From positions 118,176 through 182,175 of the forward strand of contig DATJGF010000119.1 in assembly GCA_035495315.1 (NCBI GenBank): a stretch of 64,000 bases of DNA, read 5' to 3'. Shown here piece by piece: positions 43,008 to 52,274 of the stretch (the stretch's first letter is position 1; each line of letters opens with the position of its first letter). Source of the stretch: DATJGF01 sp035495315 (GTDB taxonomy: Bacteria > Verrucomicrobiota > Verrucomicrobiia > Limisphaerales > UBA8199). Both the position numbers and the translations under genes were made by a program. The notes under the pieces are model-generated. The model was not told the DNA's origin. It saw only the letters and a list, made by a program, of their open reading frames with translations, and searched no databases.

Positions 43008-43934
43008 ATGTGTCCTTGGTATCGTCCGTTGGCTCTTTTCTGCTGGTCGTGGTTATTTGCGTTTTCTGCCCTCGCAGGGCCGCACGCCGAGCATGTATTC
43101 ATCATCAGTTTGGACGGTGGAAAGCCGGCCGTTATGCAGGAAAGTCCGATGCCGGTTGTCAGCCGGTTGCTGGCTGAAGGTGCTCATACCTGGACGGCGA
43201 GAACAATCATTCCCAGCAAAACTCTTCCGTCTCACGTCTCCATGCTGACGGGGTTCTCCCCGAACAAGCATCATGTTCTTTGGAACGATTGGATTCCGAC
43301 CAATGGCCTGGTCCGGGTGCCGACGATTTTTACCGAGGCCAAAGCGGCCGATTTGTCCACGGCGATGTTTGTTGGAAAGGAAAAGTTTCGGCATCTGCTG
43401 GTGCCAGGCACGGTCGATGATTTTGTCTTTCGTAGTGCCAAATCCGAACCGATAACCAAAGCCGTTGCTGGGGAGAAGGCGACAACTGAGGGAACGGTGC
43501 ATGCCAAGTTCGTTACACAAGCGGCGGCGGCTTATATAAAGCAGAAGAAGCCGAACCTATGCTTCATTCATTTCACAGACTGTGATGATGCAGGGCATGA
43601 TTTTGGCTGGGGGTCAAAGCAGCAAATCCAGGCATTCGCCAACATCGATGCGGCAATTGGAGCGATTATTAAGGCGATTAGGGAGGCAGGCATCGCCGGC
43701 CAGAGTGTGGTGATAATTACCGCCGACCATGGAGGTCACGAAAAGACGCACGGGCTAACCACCCCTGAGGACATGAATATCCCGTGGATTGTCTGGGGTT
43801 GCGGTGTCAAACATGGCCTTACGATCACTGCGCCGGTCGTCACTTATGACACGGCGGCGACTGCGTTATGGCTGCTGGGGGCACCGCGGCCCAAAAATCT
43901 CGATGGATTTCCCGTCTCGAGCGCGTTCGAGTAA
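43008..43934 (+). CDS. Secreted alkaline phosphatase-family/ectonucleotide phosphodiesterase-like enzyme
   Basis: 308 residues with an N-terminal signal-like segment (LALFCWSWLFAFSALAG). FIISLDGGKP supplies the first metal ligand. Thr or Ser in PSKTLPSHVSMLTG is the likely nucleophile, HFTDCDDAGHDFGW holds further ligands, and ADHGGHEKTHG is a metal-site motif. The fold hydrolyses phosphate mono- or diesters. It sits between the enolase-superfamily gene (68-bp gap) and the secreted barrel protein, which suggests phosphate scavenging or sugar-phosphate processing outside the membrane; the substrate is unknown. Confidence 0.85.
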   Translation: MCPWYRPLALFCWSWLFAFSALAGPHAEHVFIISLDGGKPAVMQESPMPVVSRLLAEGAHTWTARTIIPSKTLPSHVSMLTGFSPNKHHVLWNDWIPTNGLVRVPTIFTEAKAADLSTAMFVGKEKFRHLLVPGTVDDFVFRSAKSEPITKAVAGEKATTEGTVHAKFVTQAAAAYIKQKKPNLCFIHFTDCDDAGHDFGWGSKQQIQAFANIDAAIGAIIKAIREAGIAGQSVVIITADHGGHEKTHGLTTPEDMNIPWIVWGCGVKHGLTITAPVVTYDTAATALWLLGAPRPKNLDGFPVSSAFE

Positions 43935-44042
43935 GCTCCTGGGAGAGGACAAAAGTCTGTTTGATCTCGGAAGGTTAGTCGATTGCGGATTGGCGTCGCA
44001 GCGCAGATTGCCGAACAATTGTGTAAGAGGTAAGATTCGAGC

Positions 44043-46007
44043 GTGCCCCGAAACCCATGTTGCTCTTGGCCGGTCTGGCAGGTTCAGTTGGAAAGAGTCC
44101 GGTTCTACAGCCTAATCGCCGTCCTTGCGATTTGTCTACGTACCGAAGCGCAACCTGGACAAGTCTACTTTGTCGTCGGCTCGGATACCGCGATTTGGAA
44201 TGCAGGCACGACGGTTGATGTTTATACGCGACACCCGCACTATAGCCAGGATTCATTTACCGTGCCCGGCAATCCCTCGTTCAAAGTAATGGACGCCGCC
44301 TGGCGTGCGCAGTACCAAGATTCGTCCGGTCAGCCGATTAAATTTACCTGGTGGATGATGGGGGGTAACATTTATCGCGACGCGGACAATGTGAACGTGC
44401 CACTTGCCAATACGATGACTTTACATTTGATGCAGAAGTACCACGGTGATGCGATCCGACAGTTCGGCGACGAACTCTCGCTGCATTATCACACCTATTT
44501 CTGGAGCGACTACAACGGAGACGGCAACTTCTATTGGAACCAATCGAGAACGTTTAACGAATGCCGGGCGGATTTCGATGTGACCCTGGCGCAATATTTG
44601 TTGGAGGAGGGGGTATTTCCAGCGTCATTTCGCAGCGGGTGGCATTTCATGGATTCTGATTGGCAGGAGTATCTGAACGCGCTGATCCCGTATTGTTTCC
44701 ACGACGATTACGGCGTTTACAGGGCATGGTACACCAACGAGCCGATTTTCGGTGTGGAGGATTGGTCCCACGCGCCGTCCGCCTTTGTGCCATATCACCC
44801 CTCGACGAACGATTACCAGGTCCCCGGCGAGAGTCCCGGCTGGAATGTCCGTTCGATCAAAATGCAAAACATGCTGCAAGTGCATGTGGATCAGATTTTT
44901 TCTCAGGCCTCGAACGGAGTTGATCAAGTTGCCTGTATTTGGAACCACCTGCCGGAGAACTTTATTACCAACGTCGCTAAGATCGCTGCTTTAATTGACC
45001 GTGCAGCAGCGAACCATCCTGGCGTGCGCTTCCATTATTGCACAGCCGTTGAGGCGATGCAGTTGTGGCAAGGTATTGGCAACCAGGCCACCCCTCAAAT
45101 CCACGCGACCGAGAACTCGTCGGGCGAGAGTGTTAGTCTCACCATCAGCACGGATAAGGCGATTTTTCAGCCTCAGCCGTTTGTCGCCGTCCGCGATGCC
45201 TTCGAGAATTATTCCAATTTCAGCTCGCTCTGTGTGTCGAATGATGTGAATACGTGGACCGTGACTCTCCCGGTGCGGCGCGACAGAATTGCAAAAATCG
45301 GAATCGCGGTCACCGACCTGGCAGGAAATGTCGGCACGCGCATTCTTCGATTTCTTCCCGATAATCTGTACCTGGATAATCTCGATTCGCGGTACTCTGA
45401 AATGCAAGGCAGCTGGATCTCGACGACCAATGCTGCGTGGGGAACTGATGCTAGAATTGCGCTGTTGAGCTCAAAAGAGACAGCCCAGGTCCGCTGGGCT
45501 TTGCCGATTGCATTGTCCGGCTTGTATAACTTGTCCGTGCAGGTGCCCGCAATTACGAATGCGGCGACTAACATTCTTTTCCGGCTGTTTGCTGCCGCGT
45601 CCAATGTCGCTTCGGTATCATTTTCTACCGGCCTGCCCACGGGTCGATGGCAATTTCTTTGTTCCGCCATCTTGGACGCGACCATTACGAATGTGCTTGA
45701 AATGAGTGTAGTGGGGTCGAATCAAGCGAATATGTTTGCGGTTGCTGACGTCGTCAGTGCTGTCCCTGTAAGATCCGACCCTTCATTACCCCCGCGGGAT
45801 CAGCTTGGCATCAGCTCTTCAACAGGCCGGCGCCTGCTTCTATTTTCTGGCGAGCCTGGTTCGCTCTGTTCGATCCAACGGTCCACCAACTTGAGTTCCG
45901 GTTGGATTACACTCGACAGTTTGGCCGTTCCACTGACTGGTCTGGTCCAGTATGAAGATCGCAATCCTCCTGCCGGTGATGGGTTTTACAGGGTTTCAGG
46001 TTTCTAG
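44043..46007 (+). CDS. Secreted multi-domain protein with polysaccharide-deacetylase-like barrel
   Basis: 654 residues. A signal-like segment (RVRFYSLIAVLAICLRTEA) lies about 20 residues after the GTG at 44043; a TTG at 44088 is a more compact start. Residues 40-340 contain Asp/His/Trp-rich stretches (FGDELSLHYHTYFW, FRSGWHFMDSDWQEY) reminiscent of polysaccharide deacetylase or related carbohydrate-active barrels. Two beta domains follow, and the end FYRVSGF matches the other exported proteins here. The catalytic assignment is weak; it could be another carbohydrate esterase or a hydrolase. It lies next to the phosphodiesterase-like gene. Confidence 0.62.
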   Translation: MPRNPCCSWPVWQVQLERVRFYSLIAVLAICLRTEAQPGQVYFVVGSDTAIWNAGTTVDVYTRHPHYSQDSFTVPGNPSFKVMDAAWRAQYQDSSGQPIKFTWWMMGGNIYRDADNVNVPLANTMTLHLMQKYHGDAIRQFGDELSLHYHTYFWSDYNGDGNFYWNQSRTFNECRADFDVTLAQYLLEEGVFPASFRSGWHFMDSDWQEYLNALIPYCFHDDYGVYRAWYTNEPIFGVEDWSHAPSAFVPYHPSTNDYQVPGESPGWNVRSIKMQNMLQVHVDQIFSQASNGVDQVACIWNHLPENFITNVAKIAALIDRAAANHPGVRFHYCTAVEAMQLWQGIGNQATPQIHATENSSGESVSLTISTDKAIFQPQPFVAVRDAFENYSNFSSLCVSNDVNTWTVTLPVRRDRIAKIGIAVTDLAGNVGTRILRFLPDNLYLDNLDSRYSEMQGSWISTTNAAWGTDARIALLSSKETAQVRWALPIALSGLYNLSVQVPAITNAATNILFRLFAAASNVASVSFSTGLPTGRWQFLCSAILDATITNVLEMSVVGSNQANMFAVADVVSAVPVRSDPSLPPRDQLGISSSTGRRLLLFSGEPGSLCSIQRSTNLSSGWITLDSLAVPLTGLVQYEDRNPPAGDGFYRVSGF

Positions 46008-46075
46008 GGAAATGGCTGCCAAATCGTTTTCGAAAAATAGTGTAGCCCAACAATCCACCCTCAGCGAATGAATCC

Positions 46076-46537
46076 ATGAACGCCGAAGCTCGTCTGAGCG
46101 AACTCAAGCTCCAACTGCCGCCGCCGCCCAAACCGATTGCGGTTTATAAAACGCTGGTTGCTTGCGACAAGCTCGCCTATGTCTCCGGGCATGGACCACT
46201 GAAGCCAGATGGCACGTTCCTGGTGGGCAGGGTCGGGGCCGATCTAGATGTCAATGCAGGAAAGAATGCTGCGCGGCAAACGGGTCTAGCGATTTTGGCA
46301 ACGCTCCGCGCTCACCTGGGGAGTTTGGATAATGTGGAGCGGGTTATCCGGATTTTCGGCATGGTCCAATGCACGCCCGAATTTCGAGATCATCCGCAAG
46401 TCATTAATGGCTGCAGTGAGTTGTTTGCGGAGGTCTGGGGAGCGGATAAAGGTGTTGGCGCACGGAGTGCAGTGGGAATGAGCTCGCTACCGAACAATAT
46501 CGCGGTAGAGATTGAAGCGGTATTTGGGTTGAAATAA
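46076..46537 (+). CDS. RidA-family protein (YjgF/UK114)
   Basis: 153 residues with the RidA fold: KLAYVSGHGPLKPDG, a trimer core AARQTGLAILATLRAHLGSLDNVER, GARSAVGMSSLP and the final VEIEAVFG. RidA proteins hydrolyse reactive enamine/imine intermediates from PLP-dependent dehydratases. The next gene, 17 bp downstream, is a PLP enzyme of the D-threonine aldolase/D-serine dehydratase group, which fits that role well. It is a slightly longer, divergent form with an N-terminal PPPPKPIAVY stretch. Confidence 0.9.
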   Translation: MNAEARLSELKLQLPPPPKPIAVYKTLVACDKLAYVSGHGPLKPDGTFLVGRVGADLDVNAGKNAARQTGLAILATLRAHLGSLDNVERVIRIFGMVQCTPEFRDHPQVINGCSELFAEVWGADKGVGARSAVGMSSLPNNIAVEIEAVFGLK

Positions 46538-46554
46538 TGCCAGGATAACACTGG

Positions 46555-47685
46555 ATGAGCGCAGAGACCCAGAACTGGTTCAAACTGGCTGAAGAGTCCA
46601 CTATCTCTTCCCCATCGCTGCTGATTTACCTCGAGCGAGTGGAACACAATGTACGGGAGATGCTGGCCATCGCCGGCCGCCCGGAGCGGCTGCGTCCGCA
46701 TATCAAGACGCATAAAATGCGCGAGCCGATTGAGCTGCAACTCGCGATGGGGATACGCAAATTCAAATGCGCGACGCTTGCCGAAGCCGAGCTGGCAGCA
46801 CGCTGCGCCGTGCCGGATCTACTGGTAGCGTATCAACTCGTAGGACCCGCCATTAATCGTTTCCTGCACCTCGTGCATACCTTTCCCAAGACGAGTTTCT
46901 CCGTGATCGGCGATGACGCAAGCGCCATTCGTGAGCTTTCCAGGGCTGTCAAAGACGCAGGTTTCGGGACCACATCAAAGCGCGGACTCGAAGTCCTTCT
47001 GGACATTGATTTAGGGCAACACCGGACCGGCGTGCCAGTCGGGTCGCATGCAGCGCAGCTTTATAAGCTGATCGCCTCCTTGCCAGGGCTCGTACCGGGA
47101 GGCTTGCATGCCTATGATGGGCACATTGGAGACACTGATCTCAGCAAGCGCAGTTCTGTCTGTGCGACGGCGTTTACTCCGGTTGCATCATTCCGGCGGG
47201 AGTTGATCGAACAGGGCTTGGGCGTTCCTCGGTTGGTTGTGGGCGGTTCACCTACTTTTCCAATTCATGCGAGCCGGCCTGATGTTGAGTGCAGCCCTGG
47301 CACGTGTGTCTTCTGGGATGCCGGATATGCAACGAAACTGCCGGATTTGAACTTCAAACCGGCCGCCCTCCTCTTTACTCGCGTGATCAGCAAACCTGGC
47401 CCCAATCGACTCTGCCTCGATCTCGGCCACAAAGCGGTAGCCTCCGAAATGCCACACCCGCGTGTAGTGCTACTCGATTTGGAGGACGCTCGGGCCGTTT
47501 CGCACAGCGAAGAACACCTGGTTGTGGAAACCAGCCGCAGCGTTGAGTTTCGGGTCGGGGATTGCCTCTACGGCATACCTTGGCACGTTTGCCCGACAGT
47601 AGCGCTGCATTCGGTCGCGATTGTGATTAAGAATGGCCAACCGACCGGCAGTTGGCAGGTGGCAGCTCGAAACCGATTAGCGTGA
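46555..47685 (+). CDS. D-threonine aldolase/D-serine dehydratase-like PLP enzyme
   Basis: 376-residue fold type III PLP protein with an alanine-racemase-like N-terminal domain. RPHIKTHKM holds the PLP lysine (Lys51). Later segments VGGSPTF and LDLGHKAV fit the family. Near the end, GIPWHVCPTVALHS has the His-x-Cys zinc site of DSD1-type D-serine dehydratases and D-threonine aldolases. It cleaves or dehydrates a D-beta-hydroxy amino acid. Coupling to RidA 17 bp upstream supports a dehydratase that releases an enamine. Confidence 0.87.
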   Translation: MSAETQNWFKLAEESTISSPSLLIYLERVEHNVREMLAIAGRPERLRPHIKTHKMREPIELQLAMGIRKFKCATLAEAELAARCAVPDLLVAYQLVGPAINRFLHLVHTFPKTSFSVIGDDASAIRELSRAVKDAGFGTTSKRGLEVLLDIDLGQHRTGVPVGSHAAQLYKLIASLPGLVPGGLHAYDGHIGDTDLSKRSSVCATAFTPVASFRRELIEQGLGVPRLVVGGSPTFPIHASRPDVECSPGTCVFWDAGYATKLPDLNFKPAALLFTRVISKPGPNRLCLDLGHKAVASEMPHPRVVLLDLEDARAVSHSEEHLVVETSRSVEFRVGDCLYGIPWHVCPTVALHSVAIVIKNGQPTGSWQVAARNRLA

Positions 47686-47743
47686 AGCGACTCACAGAAG
47701 CGTCTGAGGAGCTCAGGCGGCGGTTTCGTTTCAGGACGTGGTG

Positions 47744-48640
47744 TTAAACTTCGGCGAGCTTCTTCGCAGAGGCGTGCTGGAGAAAGACATACTGCTGAAG
47801 GGGATCGTCCAGCGAACGATCGACTCCTCTCACGGAAAAAAATGGTGCCTTCTGTGATAACCACTCGAGTGTAAGAGAAGTATCACCATAGGTGATGTCG
47901 CCATCAACTGCGGTGCGATTGTGAGGCAGAAACGCGAAGCCCTTTTCCCGGTGCAAGCTGATCTCTCTTTGTACGGAATCTATCTTTTCAACCGCCGCGT
48001 GGTGGTGCCAGTATTCAATCGGGCGAATCGTGATTACCAGGAGGCCGTCCGGCTGAAGATATTTTGCCAAAACCGACAGGCACATATTGGTGGCGCGCTC
48101 AGATAAATGCGTGAAGACTGAAAAGGCATAGATGAGGTCGAACTTCCTGTCCCCAACCGGCAAACTCGTCGGCAGGTATGACGACTGCGCAAATTCGCCA
48201 GCGAGCCGATCTTCGCGACAGATTGCGATCGATCTATCCCAAGGGTCTACGCCTACTAGTCGAGACGGGTCTGTAAAATAATACATTAAGCGGGCGATCC
48301 TTCCATAACCACACCCAAAATCCAGAATCGAGGCTCCGTCTAAAGGTTTGAGCGTCCACTTTGCGTAATTGTAAGTCAGGGCTCGTACGAACGAGCACGT
48401 TTGTCGCAGCAAGGTGACGCCGCTGCTTCCGGTCCAGCTTAATTGAACAGTCTCCGCCGCCATTCGCGGCAGCAACCGGGAGAGCTTTGGGAATTGCGGG
48501 TTCGGCATCGACATGAATACGAAACCGAAGTCGTCAATTCCTAGGGTGCGTAAGACCTTCAGAGCCTGTTCAAATGAGTCTATCGCTTTCTCCGTTTCAA
48601 CTGAACGAAGTTTAGCCTCGACTGATTCTAAAAAAGGCAT
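47744..48640 (-). CDS. SAM-dependent methyltransferase, last gene of an ABC exporter operon
   Basis: 298-residue class I methyltransferase with motif I ILDFGCGYGRIARL, an acidic residue after VGVDPWD, and FDLIYAFSVFTHLSE (post-motif II). An N-terminal region of about 70 residues precedes it with no known domain. It begins 11 bp after the stop of the second MacB-like permease, so it is probably the fifth gene of the exporter operon. The substrate is unknown; it might modify the exported compound or the resistance target. Confidence 0.87.
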   Translation of the reverse strand: MPFLESVEAKLRSVETEKAIDSFEQALKVLRTLGIDDFGFVFMSMPNPQFPKLSRLLPRMAAETVQLSWTGSSGVTLLRQTCSFVRALTYNYAKWTLKPLDGASILDFGCGYGRIARLMYYFTDPSRLVGVDPWDRSIAICREDRLAGEFAQSSYLPTSLPVGDRKFDLIYAFSVFTHLSERATNMCLSVLAKYLQPDGLLVITIRPIEYWHHHAAVEKIDSVQREISLHREKGFAFLPHNRTAVDGDITYGDTSLTLEWLSQKAPFFSVRGVDRSLDDPLQQYVFLQHASAKKLAEV

Positions 48641-48651
48641 TCGACTGGCCC

Positions 48652-50004
48652 TTACTCGTATCTCAGCGCCTGGATGGGGTCGAGTCGCGCGGCTTTGACA
48701 GCGGGAAAAAGACCGGCGACGATACCGACGGCGGCGCTGAAGGCGACGGCAATCATCATCGCGAAAGGCGTGACTACTGGAGAATTTGCGACGGGGCTGA
48801 CGTTCTCAAGAATCTTCACGAACCCAAACGAGGCCGCGACACCCAGAGCTGCACCCAGCAGAGCAATCACAACGCTCTCAATCAGCACGGTTATAAAAAT
48901 GGCAAATCCGGTAGCTCCGACCGCTTTGCAGATGCCGATCTCCCGGATGCGCTCATTGATGCTGGCAAACATGATGTTCATGATGCCGATGCCGCCGACG
49001 ATTAAACTGATTGCGGCGATGATGCCGCCGCTCATGCGCGCGTTATGAATCTGCTGATTGATGCTTTCGAGTTGATTCTCCTGCGTGCGAAAGCCGAAGT
49101 CCTCGATACCCCGATGTGTCAGCATCAAGACGTTGCGTGCCTGTTGCAGAGCCGGCTCGAGTTGGTCGAGATTTTTGACCTTGAGATCGATATCTGAAAG
49201 CCGGTTGTCCGGGGCTCCGTTATTGCTGGTCGCCGCGCGAAAGCGCATCCAGGCGGTAGCAAGCGGCATGTAAAGCGTGTAATTCTTCCGCCAAAATGCC
49301 CAGTTGCCCCGTCCCCATCCTTTGCGGCGTGCCGGCCCGATTTGGGGTCCCTTGGGCTGCAGTTTTGCGAGCTCGCGCTCCTTTTTCTCCTGCTCACCTT
49401 CGTACCGGGTGAACATCCCGATGATCGTAAAAGGCTGGCCGTTGATGTTGATGACTTCTCCAATCGGGACGATCTCTCGGCCGATTTTGGCCGGATCGCC
49501 GAACAGTTCGTCACGGATCCCCGTGCCAATAACACAAACCGCATTGGCGTTTTCTTCGTCCATATCGCTGAAAAACCGGCCGTACTCCAGCGTGTGCAGG
49601 TTCATATCAATGACCGCCCGCGAGACGCCGACCGCTTCGGAAGGTATCACCATCTTGTCCGCCCGCGAAATGGTCGCGCCATAGACAGCCATTTCGGGAG
49701 AAATTAAGCCCAGCAAAGGCGTGCATCGCTGCAAGGCTTGTACGTCCGCCATGGTACGACCCGGAGCCTGGTCGGCGAGGTGCTCTTGTTCAGGCGGCAC
49801 GTCCTCTTCCTCCAAAAGGACCTTGTTGGCGCCTCCCATCGCGATCATGGTCTCTTTCATTCCGTTCTCCATGCCCTTAATGATCGCCGCCATGCCGACC
49901 AGACTCGCCACCCCGAGAATGATTCCCAGCATTGTCAACAAAGAGCGGAACTTGTGTGACCACACTTCCTTCAGGCCGACGAGGATGGTGTTCAGGAGGT
50001 GCAT
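48652..50004 (-). CDS. MacB-like ABC transporter permease 2
   Basis: 450 residues with the MacB/FtsX layout: N-terminal helix (FRSLLTMLGIILGVASLVGM), a large periplasmic domain of about 230 residues, then three C-terminal helices (GGIGIMNIMFASINERIREIGICKAVGAT). The periplasmic segment has EEDVPPEQEHLADQ and similar charged stretches, unlike permease 1. It lies 33 bp after permease 1, and the two are clear paralogues. They probably form a heterodimer with the shared ATPase. Confidence 0.93.
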   Translation of the reverse strand: MHLLNTILVGLKEVWSHKFRSLLTMLGIILGVASLVGMAAIIKGMENGMKETMIAMGGANKVLLEEEDVPPEQEHLADQAPGRTMADVQALQRCTPLLGLISPEMAVYGATISRADKMVIPSEAVGVSRAVIDMNLHTLEYGRFFSDMDEENANAVCVIGTGIRDELFGDPAKIGREIVPIGEVININGQPFTIIGMFTRYEGEQEKKERELAKLQPKGPQIGPARRKGWGRGNWAFWRKNYTLYMPLATAWMRFRAATSNNGAPDNRLSDIDLKVKNLDQLEPALQQARNVLMLTHRGIEDFGFRTQENQLESINQQIHNARMSGGIIAAISLIVGGIGIMNIMFASINERIREIGICKAVGATGFAIFITVLIESVVIALLGAALGVAASFGFVKILENVSPVANSPVVTPFAMMIAVAFSAAVGIVAGLFPAVKAARLDPIQALRYE

Positions 50005-50037
50005 GGGCGGCGCTAGGAAACAGCTTTCGATCCGCTT

Positions 50038-51483
50038 CTATTCATACCTGAGCGCCTGGATTGGGTTGAGGCGCGCGGCTTTGATCGCCGGGAAAATTCC
50101 TGCTAAGACTCCTACTAGTGCACTGAAAGCGAACGCTACCGCGAGAGCTCCCACTTTTACAATGGGTGCGTTGTCCGTTGGCGAGAACGAACTGATCAAA
50201 TTGACGAGTGCGAATGAGGTCGCCAGGCCCACCAAGCCTCCCAGCAAAGCAATCACGACCGCTTCGACAAGGATTTGGACGAAAATGTCGCTGGTCCCAG
50301 CGCCGACGGATTTGCGAATGCCGATCTCGCGGACACGTTCGGATATGCTGGCCAACATAATATTCATAATACCGATTCCGCCAACCAGCAGGCTGATGCC
50401 GGCAATCAGGCCGCCGCTCATCCGGGCGTTATGAATGAAGGTATGAATTTGTTCGGCCCAATCTTCCTGAGTGCGGAAAGTAAAATCTTCAATGCTGCGG
50501 TGTGTACTCATCAGCACGTTGCGCACCTGCTGGAGTGATTCGGGCAATAAGTCGATGCTGGCAATCTTCAGTTCCAGGCTCGAGAGCCGGGGGTCACCCG
50601 TCGCGCCGGTCGGCGTGCCGGTATTGCCGCCGGAGTTCAGCGCGGCGTAGGTCGCGCCCGAGCGGAATTTCATCCAGACGGTGTTCAACGGAAAATAGAC
50701 CGTGCGGTTTTTGAACGCGAAGGCACCTCCGCCGGAACGCCTGGCCCAGCCGCGATTGCGCGCAATGCCGCCGGCTTTTTGGTTGCCCTGCGCCTTAGCC
50801 AATTCCCGTGCCTTTCGGTCCTGCTCGCTTTCGTAGCGTTGAAACATGCCGATGACGGTAAAGGGGACACCATTGACGAAGACCGTTTGGCCGACGGGGT
50901 TAACTTCATAGCCGAGTTTTTCCGGCGCGCCCCACAATTCATCCCGCGTGGCGATCCCGATTACGCAAACGCTGCGCGCTTCTTCTTCGTCGAGCTCGTT
51001 GAACATTCGCCCGTACTCAATGACGTGCTCGTTCATCTCGAGCGCGACGGGCCAGACGCCGACGCAGTTCCAGGGGCGAAACCGTTTGCCATTGGCCGAC
51101 AAGGTAGCCGGCAGGCGCATCTCCGGTGAAATGCGGGTGACCAAAGGGGCGCTCTGTTTCAGCGCATAGACGTCGTTAATGGTGATGCCCACGGCTTGAT
51201 CGGATAAATACCGCTGGGCGATTGGGATCTCCTGCGCTTCGACGCGCACTTTTTCCAACCCGCCGATAGCAATCAGTGCTTCTTTGGCCCCCTTCTCCAT
51301 CCCGGCTACCAGTGCGGACATAGCCACCAGACTGGAAACTCCGAGAATGATGCCAAGCATGGTGAGCAGTGAGCGAAATTTGTGAGCCCAGATTTCGCGC
51401 AAACCGGTCTGAATCGTAATTCCCAACTGACCAGAGGCGGGGCGAATCTCTCCTGGAGAAAAGCTCGACGGCAGACTTTTCAT
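50038..51483 (-). CDS. MacB-like ABC transporter permease 1
   Basis: 481-residue paralogue of permease 2 with the same helix-periplasmic domain-three helix plan (FRSLLTMLGIILGVSSLVAM; GGIGIMNIMLASISERVREIGIRKSVGAG). Its ATG shares one base with the stop of the ATPase gene (TAATG), so translation is coupled. Such proteins move substrates from the periplasm outward by mechanotransmission with an adaptor. Confidence 0.94.
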   Translation of the reverse strand: MKSLPSSFSPGEIRPASGQLGITIQTGLREIWAHKFRSLLTMLGIILGVSSLVAMSALVAGMEKGAKEALIAIGGLEKVRVEAQEIPIAQRYLSDQAVGITINDVYALKQSAPLVTRISPEMRLPATLSANGKRFRPWNCVGVWPVALEMNEHVIEYGRMFNELDEEEARSVCVIGIATRDELWGAPEKLGYEVNPVGQTVFVNGVPFTVIGMFQRYESEQDRKARELAKAQGNQKAGGIARNRGWARRSGGGAFAFKNRTVYFPLNTVWMKFRSGATYAALNSGGNTGTPTGATGDPRLSSLELKIASIDLLPESLQQVRNVLMSTHRSIEDFTFRTQEDWAEQIHTFIHNARMSGGLIAGISLLVGGIGIMNIMLASISERVREIGIRKSVGAGTSDIFVQILVEAVVIALLGGLVGLATSFALVNLISSFSPTDNAPIVKVGALAVAFAFSALVGVLAGIFPAIKAARLNPIQALRYE

Positions 51484-52247
51484 TACGCCGAAGGTGCGGT
51501 GACGCTGGTAGTCGCTACGGCTTCAGTTCCGGCGCGGTTTGACGTGCCCCGGTTCAGACCGGCGAGAGTCACGTCGACCTTTACCGCGATTTTCCCGTCA
51601 CGAATTTCGATCCGGCGCGGTGTAACGGCGGCGATTTCCGGGTCGTGCGTGACCAGCACAATCGTGCGCCCCTGTTGGCTCAAATTCCTGAACAATTGCA
51701 GGATGGCCTCGCCGGTATGGGAATCGAGATTGCCGGTCGGCTCATCGGCAAAGACAATTCGCGGATTGTTGACCAGGGCGCGGGCGATTGCGGCGCGTTG
51801 TTGTTGGCCACCGGAAAGCTGGCTTGGGCGATGTTTCGCGCGGTTTGCCATGCCGACGGCCTCGAGTGACCCCATTGCGCGGTCTCGGCGTTCGCGGCTT
51901 GATATCCCGCTGTAGATCATCGGCAGCTCAACGTTCTGCATGACATTGAGCTTTGGCAAGAGATTGAAAAACTGGAAAACAAACCCGATCTTCCGATTGC
52001 GAATGCCGGCCAATTCACGTGGGGAAGCATTGTGGATCATCGTCCCATCCAATTGGATTGTGCCTTTGCTGGGCGAATCCAGACAACCGAGGATGTGCAT
52101 CAAAGTCGATTTGCCGCTGCCGGAAGGGCCGATGATTGAGATGAACTCGCCTTCATCGATGTCGAGGGTGACGTCGTCCAGCGCGCGAATTTCCTCCTCG
52201 CCGAGGCGGTAAATCTTGCTGACGTTTCGAAGTTCAACCAGAGCCAT
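51483..52247 (-). CDS. MacB/LolD-like ABC transporter ATP-binding protein
   Basis: 254 residues: Walker A GPSGSGKST, signature LSGGQQQRAAIARAL, Walker B IVFADEPTGNLDS. It is the ATPase of the two permeases that follow. A C-terminal extension of about 30 residues (ending SVTAPSA) is not needed for activity. It begins 27 bp after the adaptor stop. Confidence 0.95.
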   Translation of the reverse strand: MALVELRNVSKIYRLGEEEIRALDDVTLDIDEGEFISIIGPSGSGKSTLMHILGCLDSPSKGTIQLDGTMIHNASPRELAGIRNRKIGFVFQFFNLLPKLNVMQNVELPMIYSGISSRERRDRAMGSLEAVGMANRAKHRPSQLSGGQQQRAAIARALVNNPRIVFADEPTGNLDSHTGEAILQLFRNLSQQGRTIVLVTHDPEIAAVTPRRIEIRDGKIAVKVDVTLAGLNRGTSNRAGTEAVATTSVTAPSA

Positions 52248-52274
52248 AGCCGGACGAGTGGGTTTGACCGGATC

